DNA from: Oscillospiraceae bacterium
Lineage (GTDB): Bacteria > Bacillota > Clostridia > Oscillospirales > Oscillospiraceae
Reading direction: 5' to 3'
NCBI GenBank assembly: GCA_009776445.1
Contig: WRNV01000008.1
Coordinates: 1 to 50,932 of the forward strand
DNA: 50,932 nt
Part shown: one piece after another, positions 42,889 through 50,657 of the stretch
Layout: the number at the start of each line of letters is the position of its first letter
How positions within the stretch are numbered: position 1 is the first letter of the stretch
The notes under the pieces: model-generated
What the model saw: the letters and a program-made list of their open reading frames with translations, nothing else
What the model was told of the DNA's origin: nothing
Databases searched by the model: none
Translations under genes and position numbers: made by a program

Positions 42889-45270
42889 ATGAAAATCTCC
42901 AGAGAATGGTTGTCCGATTATACAGATATAAAAGCTTCCTCGCGGGAATATGACGAGGCGATGACAATGTCGGGCTCTAAAGTTGAAGCTACATATGAGC
43001 CGTCAGAAGAAATTAAAAACGTCGTTGCCGGATGTGTTGAATCTATTGAGCGGCATCCGGACTCCGACCACCTGTGGGTTTGCCAGGTCGACGTCGGGCG
43101 GGATACGCCGGTGCTGATAGTGACTGGGGCGCAAAACGTCACAGCAGGGGATATGGTCCCGGTCGCTCTCCACAAGTCGCGTCTGCCGGGTGGCGTTAAA
43201 ATTGAAAAAGGCAAGATCCGCGGCGTCAAATCTGAAGGGATGCTCTGCTCGCTACGGGAGCTAGAGCTCGATACGCATGATTTCCCGTACGCGGTGGAAG
43301 ACGGCATATTCATTATGCGCGAAGAATGCTCTCCCGGCGACGATATCAGGCCGATAATCGGCGCGGACGACAGCATCGTCGAGTTTGAGATAACCAGCAA
43401 CAGACCCGATTGCCTGTCAGTCGTCGGAATCGCACGCGAAAGCGCGGTCACATTCGGCGCGGAGCTGAAAACGCGAATTCCGCAAGTCAAAGGCGCCGGC
43501 GGCGATATCAATAAACTGATATCGATAGAGATAGCGGATCCGGAACTCTGTCCGCGCTATACCGCAAGGGTTGTAAAAAACATTAAAATCGAACATTCTC
43601 CGAAATGGATGCGCCGTCGGCTCCGCGCTTCCGGAGTACGGCCAATAAACAATATTGTAGATATAACAAACTATGTTATGCTCGAATATGGCCAACCGAT
43701 GCACGCGTTCGACTACGCATGTCTCGACGGTGGCAAAATAGTAGTCCGTACGGCCAGGAAGGGCGAGGTTATAAACACGCTGGATGGAACGCCACGCTCG
43801 CTGACGCCGGGAATGCTCGTCATCGCCGACTCGGAAAAACCTGTCGCTGTAGCGGGTGTAATGGGCGGGGAAAACAGCGAAATCACCGAGCAAACGCGGT
43901 ATGTCGTGTTTGAGTCAGCTAACTTCAATGGTGTTTCCGTTAGAAAAACGGCTGCCGCGCTCAGTATGCGTACTGACTCTTCCAGCCGTTTCGAAAAGGG
44001 GCTGGATATCGAAAACACGGTTCCCGCCGTCCAACGGGCGTGCGAACTTGTGGAACTTTTGGGCGCGGGTGAGGTTGTAGACGGAATAATAGACGTCCGG
44101 GCGAAGGAATCCCTGCCTGTCACGCTTGCCCTCGAACCGGAACGGATAAACGGGCTGCTTGGAACTGAGATCGACAAATCATTCATGGTTGATACGCTTA
44201 AGAAGCTTGGGTTCCAAGTCAGCGATGCTGGCGACGGAAGCGCCGTTGTTACTGTTCCGTCATGGCGGGGAGATATTGAGCATTATTCAGACCTAGCGGA
44301 GGAAATAGCGCGTTTCTACGGGTATAATGTGATAGAGCCGACGCTTCACAGCAGTTCGACAATAGGTGCGTTTACCGCTCGGCAGAAGGCGGAACGCCAG
44401 ATAGGACAAATATGCAGGGCGATGGGCTATTCGGAGATATGCACATATTCCTTCATCGGTCAAACTGACTATGATAAAATCAATCTGCCGGAAGATTCGC
44501 CGACGCGTGGAGGCGTCGCGATACTAAACCCCCTCGGAGAGGATACGAACATCATGCGAACGACTTCGCTGCCTTCAATGCTAGGCGCGCTGGCGAAAAA
44601 CTGGAGCAGCAGAAACCAGGATACAAAGCTGTACGAAATAGCCACAATCTATCGTTCAATTGGCGAAACCTTACCGGACGAACGCCCAATAATAACGCTC
44701 GGCGCTTACGGCGACATAGACTTCTTCACGATAAAAGGCGTGTGCGAAACGATCCTGCGCGAAACGCGAGTAAGGGACGTAAAGTTCTTGGCGGAACACG
44801 GAAACCCGTCGTACCACCCGGGGCGCGCGGCGGCAGTATATTCCGGCGATACGAAAATTGGCACAGTCGGGCAGATTCACCCGGAGGTTACAAAAAACTA
44901 CGGCTTATGCGAAACTTACGCCGCGCAACTGGACTTCCTCCTTATGCTTCAACTCGCCGCGAAAGAAGACGCGTACGCGCCACTGCCTCGCTTCCCATCC
45001 ATAACTAGGGATATTGCCATAGTATGTCTGCAAAGCGCAACAGTCGCGGAACTGGCGGAATGCATCCGCGATTCAGGCGGCGGATTGCTGAGGGAAGCAA
45101 AGCTGTTTGACATATACACCGGAAATCAAGTGCCGACAGGGAAGAAGAGTGTCGCGTTTTCGCTGACGCTCCGCTCCGACGACCAGACGCTGACCGACGA
45201 GCATGCCGACAGGGTTGTAACTGAGGTTTTGTCGGCTCTAGCCGAGAAATTCAGCGCGACGGTTCGATAG
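42889..45270 (+). CDS. pheT: Phenylalanyl-tRNA synthetase beta subunit
   Basis: The 793-residue beta subunit, full length. Domains: N-terminal B1, the EMAP-type tRNA-binding OB fold (about 40-150, with LWVCQVDVGRDTPVLIVTGAQNV), B3/B4 editing domain (about 205-380, with MHAFDYACLDG and SMRTDSSSRFEKGLD), B5 (about 405-475), the synthetase-like core, and the C-terminal ferredoxin-fold anticodon-binding domain (about 700-793, PRFPSITRDIAIV). GAAAGGAA precedes the ATG. It is cotranscribed with pheS. Confidence 0.97.
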   Translation: MKISREWLSDYTDIKASSREYDEAMTMSGSKVEATYEPSEEIKNVVAGCVESIERHPDSDHLWVCQVDVGRDTPVLIVTGAQNVTAGDMVPVALHKSRLPGGVKIEKGKIRGVKSEGMLCSLRELELDTHDFPYAVEDGIFIMREECSPGDDIRPIIGADDSIVEFEITSNRPDCLSVVGIARESAVTFGAELKTRIPQVKGAGGDINKLISIEIADPELCPRYTARVVKNIKIEHSPKWMRRRLRASGVRPINNIVDITNYVMLEYGQPMHAFDYACLDGGKIVVRTARKGEVINTLDGTPRSLTPGMLVIADSEKPVAVAGVMGGENSEITEQTRYVVFESANFNGVSVRKTAAALSMRTDSSSRFEKGLDIENTVPAVQRACELVELLGAGEVVDGIIDVRAKESLPVTLALEPERINGLLGTEIDKSFMVDTLKKLGFQVSDAGDGSAVVTVPSWRGDIEHYSDLAEEIARFYGYNVIEPTLHSSSTIGAFTARQKAERQIGQICRAMGYSEICTYSFIGQTDYDKINLPEDSPTRGGVAILNPLGEDTNIMRTTSLPSMLGALAKNWSSRNQDTKLYEIATIYRSIGETLPDERPIITLGAYGDIDFFTIKGVCETILRETRVRDVKFLAEHGNPSYHPGRAAAVYSGDTKIGTVGQIHPEVTKNYGLCETYAAQLDFLLMLQLAAKEDAYAPLPRFPSITRDIAIVCLQSATVAELAECIRDSGGGLLREAKLFDIYTGNQVPTGKKSVAFSLTLRSDDQTLTDEHADRVVTEVLSALAEKFSATVR

Positions 45271-45352
45271 ATATACTCGCGGGCAAATACTTTCAACCGC
45301 GAGTATATAAATTGCAACTGGGTGCAATAGCATTGAGTGGGTGAACTCAGTG
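45271..45352. terminator. Two hairpins between convergent pheT and the DUF4097 gene
   Basis: First, a perfect 12-bp stem ATATACTCGCGG (45271-45282) with CCGCGAGTATAT (45297-45308) around a 14-nt loop, starting directly after the pheT stop. Second, CATTGAGT/ACTCAGTG (45331-45352) with a 6-nt loop. Neither is followed by a T-run, so termination is inferred from position rather than from a classic intrinsic terminator. Confidence 0.45.
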
Positions 45353-45356
45353 GCAG

Positions 45357-46424
45357 TTATCTGTCGAAATCCACTCTCACATTTCCGCTTGAAGTTCTGA
45401 TGCTAAGCGTGTTTATTGCGGCGCTATTTATATTTCTTGCCGGGGAACCTATACGATTCTCTCCGAAGCGTATAAAGCCTGAACCGGTTGATATGTCGTA
45501 TGAGAAATCGCTCGCGGTGCCGCTAAGTCGCATTGTAATATCACCCGAACCGGCGGTGGCTGACGTTGTGCCGTGAGGATCGCCTGTGATTTTAATATCC
45601 CCGCTGGCAGCTTGCGCCGTTAAGGACTTCCAAGAGGCTGTGTTGATATCAATACGGCCTGAACTTACCATAACTCGCATTTCCATATCCGCGCTCGTTT
45701 CGCCAAGTATTGTAATATCACCTGATTTGGTTTCCACATCCACAGCGCCGCAACCGGAAGCGTCTGCCTTAATAGACCCGGATATCGAGCTGAGTGTTAA
45801 GGATGCGTTGTCGCCTGCGCCGCTAAACGTTATGTCACCCGAAGTGGCGTGCGCCACCACAGATTGATAGTATGGCGTGTTGATCCTGACTAAACCCGAG
45901 GACGTATTGATTCCGATCCTGTCCGCCGATATTCCCTGTAGCGAAATATCCCCGCTACCTGCGGTCAGATCGACAGATTGCAGTTTGTTGGAACTAAATC
46001 CCGAAGCGCTCGAAGCGTTGCTGCTGGGGCAATAAACTTTGATGTAACTCGATTGATGGAATCCGAAATTCAAAAATGAAAAAATGTTGTCTGCTTTTGA
46101 CGCGTCAATAGTTAACTTTCCGCCTGTAACACCCCACTGGGGCTCATCTTCATGTTCAGGCAACCGCATCTCCAGCCCATAGTGATCGGATTGCACTATT
46201 TCAATATTCGCGGACCTAACCTTTACCTCAACAATATCGAAGGGAGGCAGATTCGATTCTTCAATCGTATAGTATGTGCCCGCTGAAGAGAATTGTAACC
46301 TTCCGCTGTTGATATACGCATATCCCCCTCGCGCTCCAAGGGTGAATCCCAGTACCATTAAAGCCACGCCAGCCGCGATCATAGTCAGCGCGATTTTCCA
46401 CCAAACCTTTAGTATTCTTTTCAT
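45357..46424 (-). CDS. DUF4097 putative adhesin-like envelope protein
   Basis: A 355-residue protein with one N-terminal membrane helix (about 10-32) and a long exposed beta-rich domain. Repeated blocks of the type SGDI-x-(hydrophobic) occur about every 20-30 residues (GSGDISLQG, TSGDITFSG, KSGDITILG, ASGDIKITG, GSGDITMRL, SSGNVRVDF), the DUF4097 pattern predicted to form a beta-helix. It is the last gene of the PadR-DUF1700-DUF4097 operon, and its ATG overlaps the preceding stop (ATGA). Related operons respond to envelope stress in other Firmicutes; the role here is not shown. Confidence 0.9.
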   Translation of the reverse strand: MKRILKVWWKIALTMIAAGVALMVLGFTLGARGGYAYINSGRLQFSSAGTYYTIEESNLPPFDIVEVKVRSANIEIVQSDHYGLEMRLPEHEDEPQWGVTGGKLTIDASKADNIFSFLNFGFHQSSYIKVYCPSSNASSASGFSSNKLQSVDLTAGSGDISLQGISADRIGINTSSGLVRINTPYYQSVVAHATSGDITFSGAGDNASLTLSSISGSIKADASGCGAVDVETKSGDITILGETSADMEMRVMVSSGRIDINTASWKSLTAQAASGDIKITGDPHGTTSATAGSGDITMRLSGTASDFSYDISTGSGFIRFGENRIGSPARNINSAAINTLSIRTSSGNVRVDFDR

Positions 46425-47017
46425 TTCTTTACCCTCCTCATTATGACGTTGCCGACGAATCTTGATATTGAGCTAAATCCCGATTTTGATATTGTTACAG
46501 TCAGTTTCATAAACATTATGCCAAGACCAAGTACGACAAGTGTAGAACCGAGCATCATCAGCGCGAGGGGCACATTCTGGAACAGCGCTATGAGACTGAC
46601 AACAACTCCAGCCGCGCCGCCGACAACCAGCCCGAAGGCTGTCGCGCCGAAGGCGACGGCCAAGCTAAATATTACCGCCAGCAGTGCAATGGCTACCACT
46701 GCTACCGCGATCGCGAGCGGCAATCCGATAGGTACGGCGAAAATCGCCAAGATCACCGTCCACGCTATCGGCAGAGTAAACTTCCGCTCCCGCTCTGGCT
46801 CCGTATCATCAGGAGTTCGGGTGTCGGAAACAGCGTATTCGGCGAATATATTAGCCGCAACCTCAGCAGGGGACCCCAAGTGTTCTATTGCTTTGGCTTC
46901 ATCCTCGCCGGCATCGTCAAGATAGCCGCTATAGTATTCGATCGCGTCGTTCCTCTCGTTTTCCGGTAGTGCGCTTAAACGGCGCTCAAGCTGGGACAGA
47001 AATTCATTTTTCGTCAT
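46421..47017 (-). CDS. DUF1700 (HAAS domain) membrane protein
   Basis: A 198-residue protein. The N-terminal HAAS/DUF1700 domain is diagnostic: MTKNEFLSQLERRLSALPEN (1-20), then EYYSGYLDDAGEDEAKAIEHLGSP. It is followed by an acidic linker and three to four membrane helices (about 78-180), rich in Ala, Val and Gly. HAAS domains typically pair with PadR regulators and are thought to relay membrane signals. The ATG at 47017 has GGAGGTAG 8 nt upstream and lies within the last 14 bp of the padR gene. Confidence 0.9.
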   Translation of the reverse strand: MTKNEFLSQLERRLSALPENERNDAIEYYSGYLDDAGEDEAKAIEHLGSPAEVAANIFAEYAVSDTRTPDDTEPERERKFTLPIAWTVILAIFAVPIGLPLAIAVAVVAIALLAVIFSLAVAFGATAFGLVVGGAAGVVVSLIALFQNVPLALMMLGSTLVVLGLGIMFMKLTVTISKSGFSSISRFVGNVIMRRVKK

Positions 47018-47327
47018 TACCGCTACCTCCCAAAATCGAATCAATCCGTTGTTTAAACAAGTTCCATTCCTCCAAACACGCTTGGTATTTTTGAAATCCG
47101 CGTTCAGTGATCCTGTAGTATCTCCTGTTTCGCCCGCTGTGCGGTTCATCGTAGGTGGTTAGGCATTCGTCAGATTGCAAGCGGCGCATAACCGGGTATA
47201 GCGTAGACTCAGACACATCCAGCGTATCACGGACGCTTTGTGTCAGGCTATAGCCGTACGCGTCGTTGCTTACCAATAGCGCCAGTACGCATGCGTCCAG
47301 CAATGTTCCTGTGACTTGTATCGACAT
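47004..47327 (-). CDS. PadR-family transcriptional regulator
   Basis: A 107-residue winged-helix repressor. The PadR pattern is complete: LDACVLALLVSNDAYGYSLTQSV (about 9-31), the recognition region VSESTLYPVMRRLQSDECLTTY (about 37-58) and the wing GRNRRYYRITERG, then a short C-terminal dimerisation helix. The ATG at 47327 has CAGGAG upstream. It heads the operon with DUF1700 and DUF4097 and probably represses its own promoter through the ATATTATA dyad overlapping the -10 box. Confidence 0.93.
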   Translation of the reverse strand: MSIQVTGTLLDACVLALLVSNDAYGYSLTQSVRDTLDVSESTLYPVMRRLQSDECLTTYDEPHSGRNRRYYRITERGFQKYQACLEEWNLFKQRIDSILGGSGNDEK

Positions 47328-47364
47328 GTTATCACTCCTGAGATATAATATTACAGCTGCGGCT

Positions 47365-47396
47365 ATATTATAGATCGTATAATATTGGGCTGTCAA
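47365..47396 (-). promoter_or_regulatory. padR promoter with overlapping palindromic operator
   Basis: Minus strand TTGACA (47391-47396), 18-bp spacer, TATAAT (47367-47372). A perfect 8-bp inverted repeat ATATTATA-N5-TATAATAT (47365-47385) covers the -10 box and most of the spacer. Autoregulation by PadR is the natural inference. Confidence 0.6.
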
Positions 47397-47420
47397 TAGG
47401 ATTAATGAAATTTTAATGTT

Positions 47421-47440
47421 TTGGTGATTTCGATCACCAA
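47421..47440. repeat. Perfect 8-bp inverted repeat with TTCG loop
   Basis: TTGGTGAT-TTCG-ATCACCAA. As RNA on the plus strand it would form a UUCG-capped stem. It lies exactly where the open frame of the ToxN-like fragment begins, and no T-run follows. Confidence 0.6.
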
Positions 47441-47696
47441 GCGCTTTAATTATATGTTCCCCATAGCGAAAGGGCTTGTTGCCGTCCGCGTCATTTCTGA
47501 CGAGCCTGATCGTGCGTATCGCGCTTTACTCGCGCAGGAATTACGGTACTGCATTAAACATCAAGATGCCATAAAACACTTGGCGGAACGTACATATAAA
47601 CGTGTGCTTTTAGGAAAAGACTTGGGGTTCGTTGCGAATAGCTGCGATTTCCGGATGTTGGAGCAAAAATGTTGCGAATATGTTGCCATGGAATAA
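47421..47696 (+). pseudogene. ToxN/AbiQ-like (type III toxin-antitoxin) toxin, C-terminal fragment
   Basis: An open frame of 91 codons (first ATG at 47454). From NYMFPI onward it reads like the second half of ToxN-type endoribonucleases: MFPIAKGLVAVRVI, then YRALLAQELRYCIKHQDAI, then LLGKDLGF and CDFRMLEQKCCEY. ToxN proteins are about 165-175 residues; the N-terminal half with the catalytic residues is missing, and the sequence upstream belongs to the padR promoter. No repeat array resembling a ToxI antitoxin RNA is seen. I therefore call it a truncated remnant. The assignment is based on remembered ToxN sequence patterns and should be confirmed by an HMM search. Confidence 0.6.
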
Positions 47697-47748
47697 GAAG
47701 ACAAACGAAAGAACAGCCGCCGAGGGGATGAACCATTGTGTTCTCGTG

Positions 47749-48024
47749 TCATCCGAATAAACCTAATTTAATAGCATTGGAAAGAGGATTACTCATCGTT
47801 TTTGCCAATAATTTCTCAAAATGCAAAAACGTAATATATTCTTCAAGATATGCTTTGTAGCTGCCGATGTAGAAAACCCAATATTCCTCACAATGGCAAC
47901 CTAAAACACTGAAAGCCAATGAATCTTTGTAGATAAAAGGTAGTTGTTTCTCGCGTTCTTTATCACTGAATATCTCTTTGAACTCATCAATATCCTGCGC
48001 AATAGGTATGCCGTCGGATGTCAT
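47749..48024 (-). CDS. Unrecognised 91-residue protein, possibly 5'-truncated
   Basis: I do not recognise the family. The visible product is acidic in its first half (DIDEFKEIFSDKEREKQLPF) and aromatic in the middle (EEYWVFYIGSYKAYLEEY), ending KTMSNPLSNAIKLGLFG. It has no signal peptide or membrane segment. The ATG has no convincing ribosome site, and the frame stays open for 12 more codons upstream (reading RKVDEDLHKHTG), so this may be the tail of a longer lost gene or start at another codon. It lies 58 bp downstream of the 540-residue protein on the same strand and could be its partner. Confidence 0.4.
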   Translation of the reverse strand: MTSDGIPIAQDIDEFKEIFSDKEREKQLPFIYKDSLAFSVLGCHCEEYWVFYIGSYKAYLEEYITFLHFEKLLAKTMSNPLSNAIKLGLFG

Positions 48025-48082
48025 GCCTGTATGTTTGTGCAGGTCCTCATCTACTTTTCTTTAATTCTATCTGCTATCTAAT

Positions 48083-49705
48083 TTAAGACAGCAACACCTG
48101 TTTAAATAAGATGGGATTATATAGTAGTCCTTGTACATAGTGCGAGAGGGGAACCGTATCCGCCATTAGGGCGTTTAAACCCAACAAGGTGGCGAAAAAA
48201 ACATCATCTTCTATTTTTTGCTCAAACATATCCCAAATGTATTTTGGCAAAAGCCTTTGGCAACGACGGACAATTGCTGCCATTCGAGTAAACTTTTTAT
48301 CTATAGATTCTTCGATTACAAAGGCTTGCTGGTATTTTTGCGCGACGCCTTCTTTGTTAGTGTCAACAAACTTGCGTATACCCTTCAGGTTTAGCTCTAT
48401 TCCAGGCGCGAGGACGTCGCCCGCTTCGTAGAACACAAGATCTTCAGGGTCATATATATCCCATTGCTCATTTCGTTTTTCAATCTGTTTAGTTAATTCA
48501 TCAAAAATGTCCAGTTCTTCAGATATAGACGTATTCTTTGGAGCGGCTTCTTTGATGGCTTTTCTTAAAAGCGCGTTAACATCATGTGTAGCGTCTCCAA
48601 TATCTCTATAAGCGAGGGTTATGTCGCGTATGCCTCGCTCCAGTGGAATAAAGCGCTTCGCTGCGCTGTTATGCGGTATAACGCCGCCTAATAACGCAAA
48701 TGTCTTGCCCATGCTGGTTTCAATTGTCTCAGGTGTTTCAATATCAGAATCATGGGACAAGGTTGCGACCGGGTTATCGATGTTTTTTTCCAGCTCAAAT
48801 ACTCTTGACAAAGCAAGCGCCTTGGCAAATTCTTCCGGCGATAGCTTGTCGGCGCACACTTTTGTTAGTAGCTTCAAGTTATCGGTCATATTAAAATATT
48901 CTCTGAATAAGTCGCTCGAACCTATTGTATTTGGATTGTAAAAAGAAATCCGTTTTTTCCAATATTCGGCAAATTCCTCTTCTGAAAAGTGCCATTGCAA
49001 AAATTGGTACATGGCTTCATCATGGACATTAAATGTAAGATCCATAAAGGACTCAAGAAGGTTTTCCCTTGGTACAAACGCTTGAAGACGCTTGATTAGC
49101 TTTGCGTTATCCATGACACATGGAATAGATATGGGTTTATCTAATACTGTGTTGACCCATTTTATCGCGGCGATAATTTGTCCGCGTGTTATATCCCCGT
49201 GTATAGTGAAAGCCTTACCCAACCGGTCTTCAAGCAACAAACCAATTCCCAAAAGATACAAATGATGCGGATACCCTTGCGTTTTACACCCCAAGGCTGT
49301 ATCATTATAGTCGTGGTATTTTTCTAATTCCTTAATATCATATAGTCTGCCGATTAACGCATCATGACAGCGTAGGACGTTTGAATCCGGCTGGATAGTT
49401 TTCCTGGTATGCCAGTCTATTTTGAAGTAGCAATTCAAATCCCTATATAAATACTGCCTTTCCGCGCTTATGCAACCAGAGTATGTTCCATAAATACCAA
49501 CGCCAGTATCTCCATTAATATCTCTTTCTTTGGATTTTTCAGCGTAGGCCCATGTCAAATTATACTTTGCATACTTTTCTTTGTCATAAATTATGTCAAG
49601 AAAATCATAAGCGTCCACCAAACGCAATGCTTCCTCATAAGCTTGTTCCCACTGTTTTGGAGTAACATCCTGCGGCAACAGTTCCGCCACAATAATAATT
49701 CCCAT
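48083..49705 (-). CDS. Unrecognised 540-residue protein of the accessory region
   Basis: No established family recognised. It is a soluble, acidic protein without signal peptide. Notable blocks: an N-terminal MGIIIVAELLPQDVTPKQWEQ, a conserved-looking LTWAYAEKSKERDINGDTG (about 50-68), LYLLGIGLLLEDRLGKAFTIHGDITRGQI (split over about 151-180), and a helical C-terminal half. From memory, uncharacterised Firmicutes proteins of about 550 residues share the WAYAEKS-x-ER and GDITRGQ blocks, but this was not checked. The ATG has AAGGAAG 5 nt upstream. A consensus promoter lies about 285 bp upstream, back to back with that of an XRE regulator, so it is probably controlled by that protein. Codons are more AT-rich than in the core genes, suggesting transfer. 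Confidence 0.8.
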   Translation of the reverse strand: MGIIIVAELLPQDVTPKQWEQAYEEALRLVDAYDFLDIIYDKEKYAKYNLTWAYAEKSKERDINGDTGVGIYGTYSGCISAERQYLYRDLNCYFKIDWHTRKTIQPDSNVLRCHDALIGRLYDIKELEKYHDYNDTALGCKTQGYPHHLYLLGIGLLLEDRLGKAFTIHGDITRGQIIAAIKWVNTVLDKPISIPCVMDNAKLIKRLQAFVPRENLLESFMDLTFNVHDEAMYQFLQWHFSEEEFAEYWKKRISFYNPNTIGSSDLFREYFNMTDNLKLLTKVCADKLSPEEFAKALALSRVFELEKNIDNPVATLSHDSDIETPETIETSMGKTFALLGGVIPHNSAAKRFIPLERGIRDITLAYRDIGDATHDVNALLRKAIKEAAPKNTSISEELDIFDELTKQIEKRNEQWDIYDPEDLVFYEAGDVLAPGIELNLKGIRKFVDTNKEGVAQKYQQAFVIEESIDKKFTRMAAIVRRCQRLLPKYIWDMFEQKIEDDVFFATLLGLNALMADTVPLSHYVQGLLYNPILFKQVLLS

Positions 49706-49802
49706 CTATGCTTCCTTTCTTCGTTCCGCGTTCCCACTCTCGGAGTCAAATATCCGTCACAGGTATTGAAAATTCAGGTTTCCAGTTTACATATGTCTCT
49801 CT

Positions 49803-49943
49803 TCAAAGCTTTACTTTTAAGGATCCAGATAGCAATCCGGTGACCGTATTTACTTCAAAGGTAAATATCTTTTGTGACGCGCATGTATTTGACGTCACGA
49901 TTTCCCTAAGTAATGCTTCTGCTAAAAACATGCGCTCTCTCAT
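49803..49943 (-). CDS. Possible 46-residue leader ORF or gene remnant
   Basis: On the transcript of the 540-residue gene there is an open frame starting MRERMFLAEALLREIV and ending SGSLKVKL. After its TGA the same frame stays open for 18 more codons (RETYVNWKPEFSIPVTDI). There is no good ribosome site. The composition looks protein-like, so this could be a small gene, a leader peptide, or the remnant of a longer gene with an in-frame stop. Weak call. Confidence 0.25.
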   Translation of the reverse strand: MRERMFLAEALLREIVTSNTCASQKIFTFEVNTVTGLLSGSLKVKL

Positions 49944-49994
49944 CTCTGTGACACATTGCCCCCTACGTTTCAGGTTACCTGGATTTACTTTCCA

Positions 49995-50023
49995 ATTATA
50001 CTTGAGCTATCTTGAAATGTCAA
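49995..50023 (-). promoter_or_regulatory. Consensus promoter of the 540-residue protein gene
   Basis: Minus strand perfect TTGACA (50018-50023), 17-bp spacer, perfect TATAAT (49995-50000). The -35 overlaps one arm (50020-50026) of an inverted repeat shared with the XRE gene promoter. Confidence 0.65.
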
Positions 50024-50041
50024 CAGTTATTTCCAATTTTA

Positions 50042-50070
50042 TTGAAAATGTAGTTCTCTGTTGATATAAT
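50042..50070 (+). promoter_or_regulatory. Promoter of the XRE regulator gene
   Basis: TTGAAA (50042-50047), 17-bp spacer, perfect TATAAT (50065-50070), 25 bp before the ATG. The arm CTGTTGA (50058-50064) abuts the -10 box. Confidence 0.65.
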
Positions 50071-50095
50071 CCAAGTGAATTGAGGGGAATTGCAA

Positions 50096-50641
50096 ATGAA
50101 CCGCATCAAGGAGTTACGCAAGCAAAAAAAAATAACTCAAAAAGAGTTGGCAAAACATCTACAGATTGCAGACAGCACACTATCCTACTGGGAAATGGGG
50201 AAATACGAGCCTGATAATGAGTCTCTGAAAAAGCTGTCGAAATTCTTTCTTGTACCAATAGATTACATTCTTTGTGGCGACTTTTTAGAATGGAAAATAG
50301 CAAGTGACGGGATACTTTATGCAGATATCGGCAACCCTTTTTCCGCTGGCGCGGCTGCATCAGTCGGTGAAGTGGGAATGGTATATAGCACAAATCCTGT
50401 TGAGGAAGATACCATTAACCTTACGGCAGACGGCATGCAATGGAATGAGTCTGATAATCCGCCAACCCCGGACGCGACAAAAGCGACCGATACCTCCAAT
50501 ACCCCCAATAACCTCAGAAATTCACAGGCAGCTTTCAACCGCAGTGAGTTCGAAGGATTAACACAGGATGAAATTGACAAGCTAGCTGAATACGCTGAAT
50601 TTCTAAAAGCGCAAAGGATGAAAAGAAAAACTGGCAATTGA
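50096..50641 (+). CDS. XRE-family transcriptional regulator
   Basis: A 181-residue Cro/CI-type regulator. The HTH occupies about residues 3-60: IKELRKQKKITQKELAKHLQ, then IADSTLSYWEMGKYEPDNESLKKLSKFF. A low-complexity Asn/Thr/Pro/Asp linker (about 115-150) leads to a short C-terminal helix (LTQDEIDKLAEYAEFLKAQR) that may dimerise. There is no peptidase domain, so it is not LexA/CI-like in induction. The ATG at 50096 has GAGGGG 8 nt upstream. It is divergent from the unrecognised 540-residue gene and shares a control region with it. MITE-like copy E begins 16 bp after its stop. Confidence 0.92.
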   Translation: MNRIKELRKQKKITQKELAKHLQIADSTLSYWEMGKYEPDNESLKKLSKFFLVPIDYILCGDFLEWKIASDGILYADIGNPFSAGAAASVGEVGMVYSTNPVEEDTINLTADGMQWNESDNPPTPDATKATDTSNTPNNLRNSQAAFNRSEFEGLTQDEIDKLAEYAEFLKAQRMKRKTGN

Positions 50642-50657
50642 TACCGGATTAATGTTA

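Larger units (their letters stand above)
49706..50095. other. 390-bp divergent control region
   Basis: Contains two back-to-back consensus promoters (49995-50023 minus, 50042-50070 plus), the inverted repeat TCAACAG/CTGTTGA (50020-50026 and 50058-50064), and an about 285-nt leader for the 540-residue gene with a possible 46-codon frame (49803-49943). An inverted repeat GTGACG/CGTCAC occurs inside that leader near 49878-49898. Confidence 0.6.

Noticed and set aside
49708..50064. 118-codon plus-strand frame in the divergent control region
   Set aside because: It runs across both promoters and ends just before the XRE gene; composition is Ser/Phe-rich and no ribosome site is present.
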